Assembly: GCA_023407175.1 (NCBI GenBank)
Contig: JAEYMU010000056.1
Coordinates: 1-64,000 of the forward strand
Length of the DNA stretch: 64,000 bases
Source of the DNA: Bacillota bacterium
GTDB taxonomy: Bacteria > Bacillota_A > Clostridia > Lachnospirales > Lachnospiraceae
Direction of reading: 5' to 3'
Shown here piece by piece: positions 46,383 to 55,519 of the stretch. The notes beneath the pieces were generated by a model, which was not told the origin of the DNA, did not search any database, and saw nothing but the letters and a program-made list of their open reading frames with translations. The translations under genes were made by a program, and so were the position numbers. Every line of letters starts with the position of its first letter. Position 1 is the stretch's first letter.

Positions 46383-47816
46383 CTATGTTACATCAAAATA
46401 ATCAATCAATAATTTACCGTTTGCCGCCGCATGGGTAACATATTGCCTTGTCCAGCCCGCTGCCGTATGCTCGGCTGTAAAGATAGGATTGGGATGTCCG
46501 TGAGTAACTCCGTTTGCCGAGTAAATGACATTACAGTAATTCGGATCCGCCATCGGAACGGGAATATGTACCGTACGCAGTCCTGCCGAAGGCGGCAGTG
46601 CATAATCTCCCCCATGATGGCAGGCCTGCAGATAAGCGGCACCATTCTTCTGCGCGACAGGAATCCCCGAATAGGTACAGTCCCCGGAAAGCAAAAGTGT
46701 CTGTTGAAAACCGCCAGACAAATCTGTCAGCATCACCTTCGCATAGATGCCATGATGGTGCGGGTGCGGGGCGGTAAAAGCATCTATCTTGCCATAGGTC
46801 AGATTCCTATTATTTTTGATTCTATAAAGGGTATTATCTGCCGGATTTGAATTCGGCCTTACCGTCAAACTTCCTCCCGATGCCGCTAATTTTCCTGCGA
46901 CAATCGCTGCCGCCGGAGATGCAGAATCCGGAACATACCACGCAGAGTCTCTCCAGAAGGTGTTATAGGCTGCTGACAGAATCTGCCTTACAATACTGAT
47001 ATGGTCCTTATGCCAATGGGAGATAATAATCACCTTCTTCGGCTGTGTAATAAGATCAGTTAATATGTCCGCAAGATTTGCCATTGCAATTGCCGCTCTG
47101 GCCTGCACATAGGCACTGTGGCTGTCGCTTCCGCTGCTAAAGCCAAAATCAAAGTACCCCTCATTCTGCTTATAGAGCCAGACACCCAGGGCTCCATTCC
47201 ATCCTGCGGAATTCAGACCGACACAAAGAGCTGCACCTACATAGTAGACACAGGCACTGTGAAATAGAGTAGTGCTGGTGACCGACTTCAGCTTTTCGCT
47301 ATTCTCCCGGTCTTCCTGCTTCTCCTCCGGACTCGATACGATCCGAAACAGCCGTTCCAATGTCCTGTTTCCCTCATAATTGATCATCCTAAGAGAGCAT
47401 CTACCCTTTATCTCCTCCTCATCGTCAACAAAGGACTCTGCAACAAAATCAAAATCATTCCCATTTGTCAGCAGGTACCAAGCAGTCAGTATAATCTCCG
47501 TTGCTTGCTCCGGGCTGTTAAGCCATACTATGACATAATAAATTTCATGTTCATTCCCGAAATAAGCCAGCTTTTTCTGATAAAATTCCGTATTTTCAGT
47601 ACCATACTCCATATAATGGTTTAATAATGCCCCATATTCCGAATTCAGGTCGCCTTTCAGGTCATTGCGGTCATGTGTCAAAAAGGCGGATACGCGGCTA
47701 AAATTTGTCACCTCAAATTCAACCCCGATACGCATCTTACCTCCCTCTTCCTCCACAATCCGTGATGCATAAGCCGCCAGGGACCAATCATTTCCTTCTT
47801 TCAGCAATTCTATCAT
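46383..47816 (-). CDS. Metallo-beta-lactamase-fold protein, ComEC-like
   Basis: The 477-residue protein has an N-terminal part of about 180 residues of unknown fold, then a metallo-beta-lactamase domain: zinc motif HWHKDH (His267, His269, Asp271, His272), Asp379 (LLSGDC) and a His400-His401 pair (ACHHGGD), an order like ComEC and related nuclease or hydrolase domains. It lacks the ComEC membrane region and a signal peptide. It is the last gene of the eight-gene operon and may be its enzymatic part; substrate (nucleic acid, phosphoester or other) is unknown. AAAGGAG sets the start. Confidence 0.8.
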   Translation of the reverse strand: MIELLKEGNDWSLAAYASRIVEEEGGKMRIGVEFEVTNFSRVSAFLTHDRNDLKGDLNSEYGALLNHYMEYGTENTEFYQKKLAYFGNEHEIYYVIVWLNSPEQATEIILTAWYLLTNGNDFDFVAESFVDDEEEIKGRCSLRMINYEGNRTLERLFRIVSSPEEKQEDRENSEKLKSVTSTTLFHSACVYYVGAALCVGLNSAGWNGALGVWLYKQNEGYFDFGFSSGSDSHSAYVQARAAIAMANLADILTDLITQPKKVIIISHWHKDHISIVRQILSAAYNTFWRDSAWYVPDSASPAAAIVAGKLAASGGSLTVRPNSNPADNTLYRIKNNRNLTYGKIDAFTAPHPHHHGIYAKVMLTDLSGGFQQTLLLSGDCTYSGIPVAQKNGAAYLQACHHGGDYALPPSAGLRTVHIPVPMADPNYCNVIYSANGVTHGHPNPIFTAEHTAAGWTRQYVTHAAANGKLLIDYFDVT

Positions 47817-47857
47817 AGAAATCTCCTTTACACTTCACAGCATGAACAACCTGCAAG

Positions 47858-49501
47858 CTACTTATTTTGCGTCTCCAGATAGTCCATCAGCGAATGCAGC
47901 TGCTGTGCCGCCTTCACCGCTTCCTCATTCACAGGTTCTTCCTTCCTTCGAATGGCGCTATTGCTGTTTTGCAGCTCAAAATTACCGGCCCAGATTCCAT
48001 TCGCTGCAATCAATCCGCTGCCGCCCTCTGTAATAAGGTTATAAACCGTATCCTTATAGTTACGGGAATAGCAAAAGCTTACTGTATCTTCTGTTCCATC
48101 GGCGCAGCATAGGATGTGCCCCGGTATAATATCCTCTGCCCGAAGCAGACCTTCCGTGGTCAGTACAGGATGGCGGGCGGTTACACACAGCAGCTTGTCT
48201 GCTTCCGTACGGATGCAATAGATGCTCTCTTCTTCTCCACGGACGATATCAATCACCCTTATATCCTGTCTGTTCTCTCCAAAAAGCCTGTCTCCGATAT
48301 TGATACCACTGATGCATTTTTCCGTACCATCCGCCAGCCGGATCAGGGTATCCTTTGAAAAGCATCCCCATTTAATATAAACATAGGGGATTTTTACGTT
48401 CGTATCATCATAGACCTCATAATATTTTTTCTGCGGGTCATCGGTGTAATAGATCGTGATTGGAACCACATCGGTATCTCCATCCACCTCAACCTCATAA
48501 AAGAAGGAAAAAATCAGTCCCAGCTTAGCGTCATGGGCCAAGGTATAGGCAGAAATGTCCAAATCCACCTTCCAGTCCTCCTTCAGCTGAAACTCTACAA
48601 CCTGGGGATTTGCGGCAGATATGCTAAAGCAAGCTCCAATCTCTTCATAGCTGTAATTATATTCGCAGACTCCCTGCCCGTTATAAAAGAGCATGGGCTT
48701 CTTCGTTTTATTCTCCAGGCTGAATTTCACCGGCTTATAGGCATTATTAAAGGTTATTCTCCCCTTGATGGGAAAAACCGTCTTCACCGCATGGGATGGA
48801 TCAGGGTACTTCCTATTATTCGGATAGTCATAATCTACAATTTCACCAGCATCGGCAGTTCTCGCATACATCATGATGATCGGATCATTTCCAATCTTTG
48901 ATTTCGGATCCTCTATTACCATATAAACGACCGGTGTAATTCCTCCCGCTTCCACATATACTACACTTTTACTTTCCAGACATTCCAGTGTACCATTCGC
49001 CAGCACAGCCCTGCTTTCAATACTGTTTTGTATTTTCTGGTCGCTGAAGGAGGAAATATCCTCGGAACTGCGCTCCAAAACCTCCTGGCAATAATTCTCA
49101 CCGGATAACCGTGTCATAAAATTACGAAGGATTACATCCTGCGTCAGATTTTTCATATAACCCTTTACCGTACCGCTTAGCCAGGGGCTGTTTCCCTGAA
49201 CGGAGGTAATTCCCCGAAGGATTCCTTTTTGTTTTGCGGCGTTAACGGCCCCGGTACTGCCCGAGCCTACCAGCGCTATGGGCGCTGCAATGGCACTACT
49301 CTCCAAGCCGGTTTCTTCGGAAGGCCCGTTGCTTCTTAAGCCTTCATGCTCCTCCCTGGTGCGTAAAAAGGCTGCATACAGCTCCGGGTACTGTGTTTTT
49401 AACAATTCCTCTCCGCCAAACTCCTCCAGTATTCTTGCCGCATCCTCCGGGTCTGAGAAATCCAGCTTTCTTGATACAAATGATTCCAATCTATATTTCA
49501 T
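47858..49501 (-). CDS. Protein with intein-like Hint domain
   Basis: The 547-residue protein has an unrecognised N-terminal part (1-379, helical then beta-rich) followed by a Hint domain (380-507). Cys380 in CFSKDTLIRLADG is the block A nucleophile, TARH (441-444) the block B TxxH, and IAANGIWAGN (498-507) the end block. The usual penultimate His is Gly506 and the residue after Asn507 is Phe, not Cys/Ser/Thr, so splicing is unlikely; cleavage after residue 379 or at Asn507 is possible. About 40 charged residues follow. I start it at 49501, which has GGAGG upstream. It lies in the eight-gene operon and may be a self-processing component. Confidence 0.8.
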   Translation of the reverse strand: MKYRLESFVSRKLDFSDPEDAARILEEFGGEELLKTQYPELYAAFLRTREEHEGLRSNGPSEETGLESSAIAAPIALVGSGSTGAVNAAKQKGILRGITSVQGNSPWLSGTVKGYMKNLTQDVILRNFMTRLSGENYCQEVLERSSEDISSFSDQKIQNSIESRAVLANGTLECLESKSVVYVEAGGITPVVYMVIEDPKSKIGNDPIIMMYARTADAGEIVDYDYPNNRKYPDPSHAVKTVFPIKGRITFNNAYKPVKFSLENKTKKPMLFYNGQGVCEYNYSYEEIGACFSISAANPQVVEFQLKEDWKVDLDISAYTLAHDAKLGLIFSFFYEVEVDGDTDVVPITIYYTDDPQKKYYEVYDDTNVKIPYVYIKWGCFSKDTLIRLADGTEKCISGINIGDRLFGENRQDIRVIDIVRGEEESIYCIRTEADKLLCVTARHPVLTTEGLLRAEDIIPGHILCCADGTEDTVSFCYSRNYKDTVYNLITEGGSGLIAANGIWAGNFELQNSNSAIRRKEEPVNEEAVKAAQQLHSLMDYLETQNK

Positions 49502-49580
49502 TATGGCCTCCATTCCTGTATATGTTAATATAAGGGACAATGCTTTTACGGTCCCAGGCTCTTAGTTTGGCTCTGAACAG

Positions 49581-50240
49581 TTACAATTTATTTATAATAA
49601 CGCTGCCTTTCCCTCCGTCCTGCCCCGGAGCTCCGTCATCTCCCGGTTCTCCCGGCTTGCTGGTGCCTTTTCCTGCACCGCCCAGACCGCCTTCTCCGCC
49701 ATTGCCACGCTTTCCTCCCTTTGAGGTCAGCTCCTTATAAGTGATCTCACTTCCATTACTGGTATTGTAGGATATGGTAAGCTTTCCTCCGGCACCGCCA
49801 TTACCGCCATTGCCTCCGGCTCCTCCATCGCCTCCGTTACCGCCATGTGCCCCACTGGCACCGTCCCCGCCGTTGCCTCCGCGGCCACCGTTGCCCCCAT
49901 TGCCTCCGTTACCGCCGCCGTAGGCATGCACCAGAAGGCTGCTTTGCAGGTCCAGAATTTTAATCTCCGCCTTTGCCCCAGTGCCTGCGTCTCCTCCGTC
50001 TTCTCCCGGCTTTCCGTCCTTACCGTCATTTCCCTTCACAATAATATCCGGGTCCGCTTCACCGGTACCGCTATCCTCCTTGATTAACTTATCCATGCAA
50101 AAAGAACAGTCGGCAGTAATCAGGATATAGCCTCCCTGTTTCATGGTTACGCTGGCATATTCCCGGCAATACTCTCCGTCCTCGATGATCAGCGGGCACA
50201 GCTTGGTAATCGTTATTTTTGGTTTACTGTTTTGTTCCAT
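49581..50240 (-). CDS. Glycine-rich GGN-repeat protein
   Basis: The 219-residue protein has a folded-looking N-terminus with four Cys (15, 25, 45, 48; a possible metal site) and three Gly-rich blocks: 70-88 (collagen-like GxxGxxG), 108-152 (a run of GGN/GGD/GGA triplets) and 175-212 (collagen-like again). Between them are short beta segments (KILDLQSSLLVHAY and KLTISYNTSNG). GGX repeats of this type form rigid polyglycine II-like bundles in some phage and adhesin tips; whether that applies here is unknown. It has a clear AAGGAGG site. The palindromic element at 50255 lies just upstream. Confidence 0.8.
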   Translation of the reverse strand: MEQNSKPKITITKLCPLIIEDGEYCREYASVTMKQGGYILITADCSFCMDKLIKEDSGTGEADPDIIVKGNDGKDGKPGEDGGDAGTGAKAEIKILDLQSSLLVHAYGGGNGGNGGNGGRGGNGGDGASGAHGGNGGDGGAGGNGGNGGAGGKLTISYNTSNGSEITYKELTSKGGKRGNGGEGGLGGAGKGTSKPGEPGDDGAPGQDGGKGSVIINKL

Positions 50241-50254
50241 GCTTTACCTCCTTT

Positions 50255-50352
50255 TCTACTGAATTTTTCGAACAACAGATACAAATTTCTCCGCTCTAAC
50301 GCTCCTTCCGCTTAACTTCCGCTCCGAAATTGTATCTGTTGTCCGGAAAATT
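50255..50352. repeat. Dispersed palindromic element, full copy
   Basis: Imperfect arms at 50262-50289 and 50326-50352 (core ACAACAGATACAAATTTC and its near-complement) flank a purine/pyrimidine-biased centre. The left half recurs at 14078-14129. It fills the gap between two genes of the operon and ends one base before the upstream gene's stop codon. It resembles a small non-autonomous (MITE-like) or RNA-level element; no transposase is nearby. Confidence 0.65.
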
Positions 50353-50353
50353 A

Positions 50354-52120
50354 TTAACTCTTGATATACCGCCACAACGTACCGTCTTTGGTGATTACAA
50401 ACGGCGTACTGTCTCCGGCGCTGCTCCAGGACAAATAGTCACTGTCAAGCGGGGGATGAAATTTTGAAACGCTTTGAAAACTGTCCACAGACAGCATATT
50501 GTTTTGTGTAAGCAAAAAAAGCTCTCCCCTGGTGGCTATCATACAAAACCACCCGTCAACCGGAGCCTCTAGCTCTCCTTCCCGGCGCCACTGTGCATCC
50601 CCCGGATGTATACTGTAAAATGACAGCAGATGACTGTTACTGTCACGCACAGCAACATAAAACAAATCCTTTAAGGCCGCCAAATCGAAAGCATCACTTT
50701 GTCCTGCCTCTAGAAAAAAGACATTGCCCCACAGATTTAACACAGGATTTGTCTGTGTATAAAACATGACCAGGGATTTCTTAAGCTTTGCATAATAGGG
50801 TTTATCATCTGTTTTAGACAAAATACCGCCCACATTAGAGGCAGTAGGTATTATTTCGACGGTGGTCCATGTCTTTTTCACAAAATCATAGACGGCCGCA
50901 TGAACAGAAGCTGAATTCTTCTTTGTCAGACCAAGTATCAGAAAGGTATCCCCTGACACAATGGTAGCATAACGCTCCAGCTTCATATCCTCCGGGATCT
51001 GGTATACCTCCAGCGTATTCCAGGCAAGTGTGTCACTGCTTACATATAAGGTATTTCCCGAAAAAAGATAATGGCTGCCGCGATAGCTCCATATCCTGCG
51101 GTCAGCATTCAGCTGTTCCAAAGCAGGCTCCCAGCCGCTTACCACTCCTTCCCGTTTCCAGGGTGTGGAACTAAGGGTTACACAGTCGGTAGCGTCATAC
51201 TGCTTCGTACCGTCGTAGCCATGGGCCAGAGCAGTAAAGATCTCATCCCCCTCCGGGGTAACTTCAACGCTTCCCGATTTTCCCACCTCTCCCGGAAAAG
51301 GCGATATCCGCACTGCTTCGGCAGAGGTACTTTCCCAGGACAGGGTAATCTGCTCTCCCGGATGATAATACTTCCGGTCTGCCTTCAGGTTTATTTCCGG
51401 TTTCTTTACAAAAATCTGACTTTCTGTCCAGTCCGATTTTCCCATATCATTTTCCGCCGTCAGCCGAAACACCTTAGGCGAGGTAACTGTCACCTCCCTT
51501 GAGCCTTCCACCTCCACCTCGCCGATGCCCAGGATATGGCATTTGGATGCATTCAGCACACGCCAGGACAGAACGGTCTTCTCTCCGATTGAAACAGTTT
51601 GCGGCTCCGCCTTGAAATACTCAAATTCAATGGGATACCTCTTGTAAATATCAACTGCAGCTACCTTGGTTATTACATCAGGAAAATTAACAAAATACGC
51701 CTTCAGAGTGGCTGTACCGGACTTCGCCTGAGTATAAAAGCCGTTGGAGCGAAATGCCGCTCCATACTCCTCGGGAAACTTAAAATCTGCCGGCAAGCGG
51801 ACGATAAAGCACTGATTGGTATTCGACCACCCCATCTCCCAGCCTTCTCCACTAAGGGTTGTAAAGGTCAGCCCGGAGGCCTGTTCCATAGTGCAAAGAT
51901 CATTCACACCCTCTCCAAAATCAGCCTTGATATAAATTGCTGCTCCCTCCCCTTCCTGTTGAAGGGGTATCATACAGTCTGTATCCTCCGGCTCCTGAGG
52001 GTAATCAAGAGGTATTTTCTTAAATTCTATTCCGAACTCATTCCCGGAGGCTTCCTCCCCTATGTAAACGACTCCGGGAGGAAGTATACTGCACTTGATC
52101 ATATGCTCCTGTTCGTTCAC
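50354..52120 (-). CDS. Ig-like and propeller-like protein of unknown function
   Basis: This 588-residue protein starts with GTG at 52120, overlapping the previous stop (GTGA) and preceded by AAAGGAG. Residues about 1-160 are beta-rich and unrecognised. Two Ig-like segments follow (about 162-320): each has a FxAxP/IxLxAD start, SWRV or SWES core and a TVTSP- or SVEVTP-like turn. The C-terminal half (about 330-588) has repeated W-containing beta strands, as in kelch or Sel1-free propellers, ending DGTLWRYIKS. No enzymatic motif is seen. It probably binds other proteins or glycans within the operon's assembly. Confidence 0.75.
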   Translation of the reverse strand: MNEQEHMIKCSILPPGVVYIGEEASGNEFGIEFKKIPLDYPQEPEDTDCMIPLQQEGEGAAIYIKADFGEGVNDLCTMEQASGLTFTTLSGEGWEMGWSNTNQCFIVRLPADFKFPEEYGAAFRSNGFYTQAKSGTATLKAYFVNFPDVITKVAAVDIYKRYPIEFEYFKAEPQTVSIGEKTVLSWRVLNASKCHILGIGEVEVEGSREVTVTSPKVFRLTAENDMGKSDWTESQIFVKKPEINLKADRKYYHPGEQITLSWESTSAEAVRISPFPGEVGKSGSVEVTPEGDEIFTALAHGYDGTKQYDATDCVTLSSTPWKREGVVSGWEPALEQLNADRRIWSYRGSHYLFSGNTLYVSSDTLAWNTLEVYQIPEDMKLERYATIVSGDTFLILGLTKKNSASVHAAVYDFVKKTWTTVEIIPTASNVGGILSKTDDKPYYAKLKKSLVMFYTQTNPVLNLWGNVFFLEAGQSDAFDLAALKDLFYVAVRDSNSHLLSFYSIHPGDAQWRREGELEAPVDGWFCMIATRGELFLLTQNNMLSVDSFQSVSKFHPPLDSDYLSWSSAGDSTPFVITKDGTLWRYIKS

Positions 52121-55100
52121 GGCTTACGCTCCTTTCTCCTCAAAAAACCTTCCATGCAAACCGGGTTAGAATCCGCAAATACATTTGCCGGCTGTGTAAC
52201 TGATCCCTTATCCACATAGCCGTCCTTCCCCGAATAATACCATAGGAAATCCTCTTCCTCCTGTGAATAAAGAGGCAGGGCAATTTCCTCCATACTGCTT
52301 ATAATAGGATTAACCTCAAAGGAAAAGCTTAAGCCTGGAAGTACCTTCTCGATATGCTCTTCGGGTATGCTCTTTTTCATAGCCGGGAGCATTCCACAAC
52401 GTAGGCTCATGGCCGCCCCTGCCTCCATCAGTACGGTAAAACAGGTATATTCCTGATCGGCTTCGGACAGACAAAGGGGTTCGTTATAAAGCAGATAGTC
52501 AGTCGGTATCGGAAGCTTATCAGTATGGTATACACAGTGCAAATTCTGGTACTGCGTGGCCGAATCCGGGAAAAAACCGATGGAGCCATCCTGCGAACGT
52601 GAAATATCGCCAAGATAGACCGGCACCTTTACCCGTTCGTATTCATAGGTCTGCTTTTTTGCAAACTCATCGGGTCCCTGTGCGTACCAAAGCCCACCAT
52701 ACAGTTCCAGAGCCATACGTGCCCTGGCCAGCACAAGGGGCCGGCTCCACATGGATAAAAGATCGCCGCTTTCACAATAGGAGCAGGTTTCATCCATCCT
52801 GTTTTCGATTAAATACATCAATCCATAAAAGGCCGGATCATCCTCCGTATTATATTGAAGCAGGGCTGAAGCAAAATTCTTCAAATGAGCTGTCTGAAAA
52901 ATCACCCGGTCAAACTCTGCCGGCTCTCCCGGAGCACTGATCCAGCGTACCTGTCGGGATTTATTGCGGTATACCAGCTTCAATATTCCCTTAAAGGTAC
53001 CGTCTGCCTCGTAGACAAATAGACTGTGATCCAGAAAATCCGGATACAAAAAGCCGCATACAGGGGAGGTTGCAGGATCCAGACAGCTCACCAGACGGTC
53101 ATTGTCCCGGCTGATCCAGTCGAAGATAAGCCTTGCTCCCTGAGCAAAGCGCGGGGCATACATTCCCTGGGAATATTTCGAACGTACCTCCTCCGAGCAT
53201 ATGGTTTTCTTAAGAGATGAATTTACAAGCTGGCGAAGACCAAAGGTATTGATGATATTCATCGTATTCACCTGTAAAAAACCTGCCCGTATGGGGAAGA
53301 AGGGTTCATTCTGATTCACAGTCAGGGATGGCTTGCTCCAGAGCCGTTGTTCGACCTTAGCTGCAAGCTCCCTGTATTCCTGACGCTCCACGATGGGCAG
53401 CTGCAAAGTTTCCCTCATGGACAAAAGCCTGGTCCACATTCCGCCAAGCTGCTGGGATAGAACGGACAGATTCTGTGCCTCATTAAGAGCCTTCACCAGT
53501 TCCTTATAAAGCTCCTCATCCTCCTTGTAGCGTTCCATATTCCTAAGCAGTACATTCTTAAGAAGAAGTGTGGAATGGGGAGTCAAAACCGTACGGCCGG
53601 TGTAGGTACTGCCCTTTGCCGAAGGAGCTGCATCGTAAAGGTAATCGATATCCTCAAATTTCCAGCCGGAAAGAGAGTTATCCGGCGAAGTGTCAGTTCT
53701 GGTGGGAAGCCAGTCAAGGCTCCACTCCAAGAACAGGGATATCCAGGGCTGCTCCCATGCACTGGAGGCAATCGGCGACGGCAATTGTCCCCTCGCAGAC
53801 AATGTTGCTTCTCCAATCCGTACGGCTATCATTGATACAAATTCAGGACTTAAGCAGATTGCCTCACACAAAAGTCCGGCGAAGTGTTCCGCCGTATTGG
53901 TAAAGGAATCACAGTAAGCAAGAATGTCCTTTGAATCCAGGATACATTTTTGTCCGACAAGGCCGTCAACCAATGTATTACGACAGGTCAGGGTTTCATC
54001 CTCATTAAAGCGCCCGTCCTGCCCAAAGGCGAAAGGACGGCTGATTCCCTTGCCTCCCAGTAATACCACCGGATCCCTGGCGCGGTAAAATGCTGCCCCT
54101 GTAATTTGTTCCAGATATAAGTCATCCTTGGCGGGAAGGAGCTTTTGCTCCATCTTCTCCTGTGCCTGTGCCACCTCAGCTTCGATCTGGGTTATCCTAT
54201 CCTTTTGTACGTCTATCTCATCACATAACCGGTTAAGCTCTGCCAGAATTTCTTTCTCTGAAGGCTTGGGCTTTACCCATGGAGCGGGAGGGTCCTCCTT
54301 TAAATCCACATAACGCTGCCAGGCACAGAACAGCTCCTGCTGTCTGGAGCTTAAGGCTGCGTTTTGTGTATCAAGTGCTGCCTGTGCTTCGTTCAGCAAA
54401 GTCAGCAGCACACCTGTATCCTCCGGTATTTCCGTATTTTTATCCTCTGCCTTGTTACCTTTTAGCCGGATGCGCCAGACTGTTCCGCCGTCGCAGGGCT
54501 CAAACTCCTCTCCCTGAAGCAGGTCCTCTGTCTCGGCTACGCCGTCGGCAGCATTCAACTGGTCCAGCAGATCGTACTGCATAATTGTTAAAAAGCGCTC
54601 CAGAGCCTCGCTGTCCTCCTGGCTGTCCGGCCCCAGGCAAAAATTTTTCTTCTCTTTTTTTACACTGAGCAAACGGTCTGAAATCAGTGCGGAAAGTGCT
54701 TCTACCGAGGTATTCCCAATGGCGGCATTGATCTCCCCGGTCGGTGTGTTGGAAGCATACTGCGCGGCGGGTCCCCGCCAGGGCAGCGAATATACCATGC
54801 CATGGCAAACCGTTGTTTTGGCAAGCACGCTTTCACCGGCCACCGACCATTGATTGCCTGCAAGATATTGCAGATACTCCTCCTCATTTAAACCATAGAG
54901 GGGGTCCTGCTTTTCGTCAGAATAATACCCCATTACAAAATAGGTCAAATCTCCATAGGATAAATCATCAAGACAGTCATGAAACCCGAGTACACTGTAG
55001 CAATTGGGGTAATAAGCAGCAAAGGTAGGGTCTCCCGGCCCAACCGCAGTCAGTTTATCCAGGCAGTGCTCGGCCGGAGCCGGGGGCTTCTCCGCCGAAT

Positions 55101-55518
55101 ATGACCTGCCGAGTCTGCGGTAGGGGCACTCCTTATCCGTAAGGTATGGAACCGCCACACTGTCCGTATTGTCAAGTCCCAGATAATCGCTCTCAACAAT
55201 CCAGCTTCTTTGGTGTATTTTCTGATCCGCAACCAGCCGTGTCACGAGCCAGCGGTTTGGAATACGCGGATAGTTCAGTGCTCCATCCTCACCGGTAACT
55301 GCATGGGTAAATGCATCCGGCAGGATAAAATGCAGATGAACTCCTGCTCCAAGGGGCACAAGGCTTTCAAAGGGCTTTGGCTCCAATTTACCTCCCAGCT
55401 GTGTAACATTTTTCAGTTTCTCATAATCCGGAGATACCGGAGCAATCTCCTTGTCCTTCCGGTTCTGGTCATTCGTCACATAGGCTTCCACTGCCACCGG
55501 GACAAACAGTACTCCCAT
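52117..55518 (-). CDS. Large protein of unknown family with central coiled coil
   Basis: The 1133-residue protein has no signal peptide. Its N-terminal part (1-about 365) is built around conserved-looking segments GAGVHLHFILPDAFTHAVTG and PNRWLVTRL. A long charged coiled coil with a proline-rich break follows (about 369-459), then RDPVVLLGGKGISRPFAFG and about 650 residues of mixed alpha/beta sequence. I recognise no domain with confidence. AAAGGGGG sets the start at 55518, one base after the upstream stop. Its size, coiled coil and place in the operon suggest a scaffold or structural subunit. Confidence 0.7.
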   Translation of the reverse strand: MGVLFVPVAVEAYVTNDQNRKDKEIAPVSPDYEKLKNVTQLGGKLEPKPFESLVPLGAGVHLHFILPDAFTHAVTGEDGALNYPRIPNRWLVTRLVADQKIHQRSWIVESDYLGLDNTDSVAVPYLTDKECPYRRLGRSYSAEKPPAPAEHCLDKLTAVGPGDPTFAAYYPNCYSVLGFHDCLDDLSYGDLTYFVMGYYSDEKQDPLYGLNEEEYLQYLAGNQWSVAGESVLAKTTVCHGMVYSLPWRGPAAQYASNTPTGEINAAIGNTSVEALSALISDRLLSVKKEKKNFCLGPDSQEDSEALERFLTIMQYDLLDQLNAADGVAETEDLLQGEEFEPCDGGTVWRIRLKGNKAEDKNTEIPEDTGVLLTLLNEAQAALDTQNAALSSRQQELFCAWQRYVDLKEDPPAPWVKPKPSEKEILAELNRLCDEIDVQKDRITQIEAEVAQAQEKMEQKLLPAKDDLYLEQITGAAFYRARDPVVLLGGKGISRPFAFGQDGRFNEDETLTCRNTLVDGLVGQKCILDSKDILAYCDSFTNTAEHFAGLLCEAICLSPEFVSMIAVRIGEATLSARGQLPSPIASSAWEQPWISLFLEWSLDWLPTRTDTSPDNSLSGWKFEDIDYLYDAAPSAKGSTYTGRTVLTPHSTLLLKNVLLRNMERYKEDEELYKELVKALNEAQNLSVLSQQLGGMWTRLLSMRETLQLPIVERQEYRELAAKVEQRLWSKPSLTVNQNEPFFPIRAGFLQVNTMNIINTFGLRQLVNSSLKKTICSEEVRSKYSQGMYAPRFAQGARLIFDWISRDNDRLVSCLDPATSPVCGFLYPDFLDHSLFVYEADGTFKGILKLVYRNKSRQVRWISAPGEPAEFDRVIFQTAHLKNFASALLQYNTEDDPAFYGLMYLIENRMDETCSYCESGDLLSMWSRPLVLARARMALELYGGLWYAQGPDEFAKKQTYEYERVKVPVYLGDISRSQDGSIGFFPDSATQYQNLHCVYHTDKLPIPTDYLLYNEPLCLSEADQEYTCFTVLMEAGAAMSLRCGMLPAMKKSIPEEHIEKVLPGLSFSFEVNPIISSMEEIALPLYSQEEEDFLWYYSGKDGYVDKGSVTQPANVFADSNPVCMEGFLRRKERKP

Positions 55519-55519
55519 C

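Noticed and set aside
54500..54808. Alternative frames of about 100 residues inside the 1133-residue gene
   Set aside because: Arg/Cys-rich shadow frames of the real gene with no start signal.
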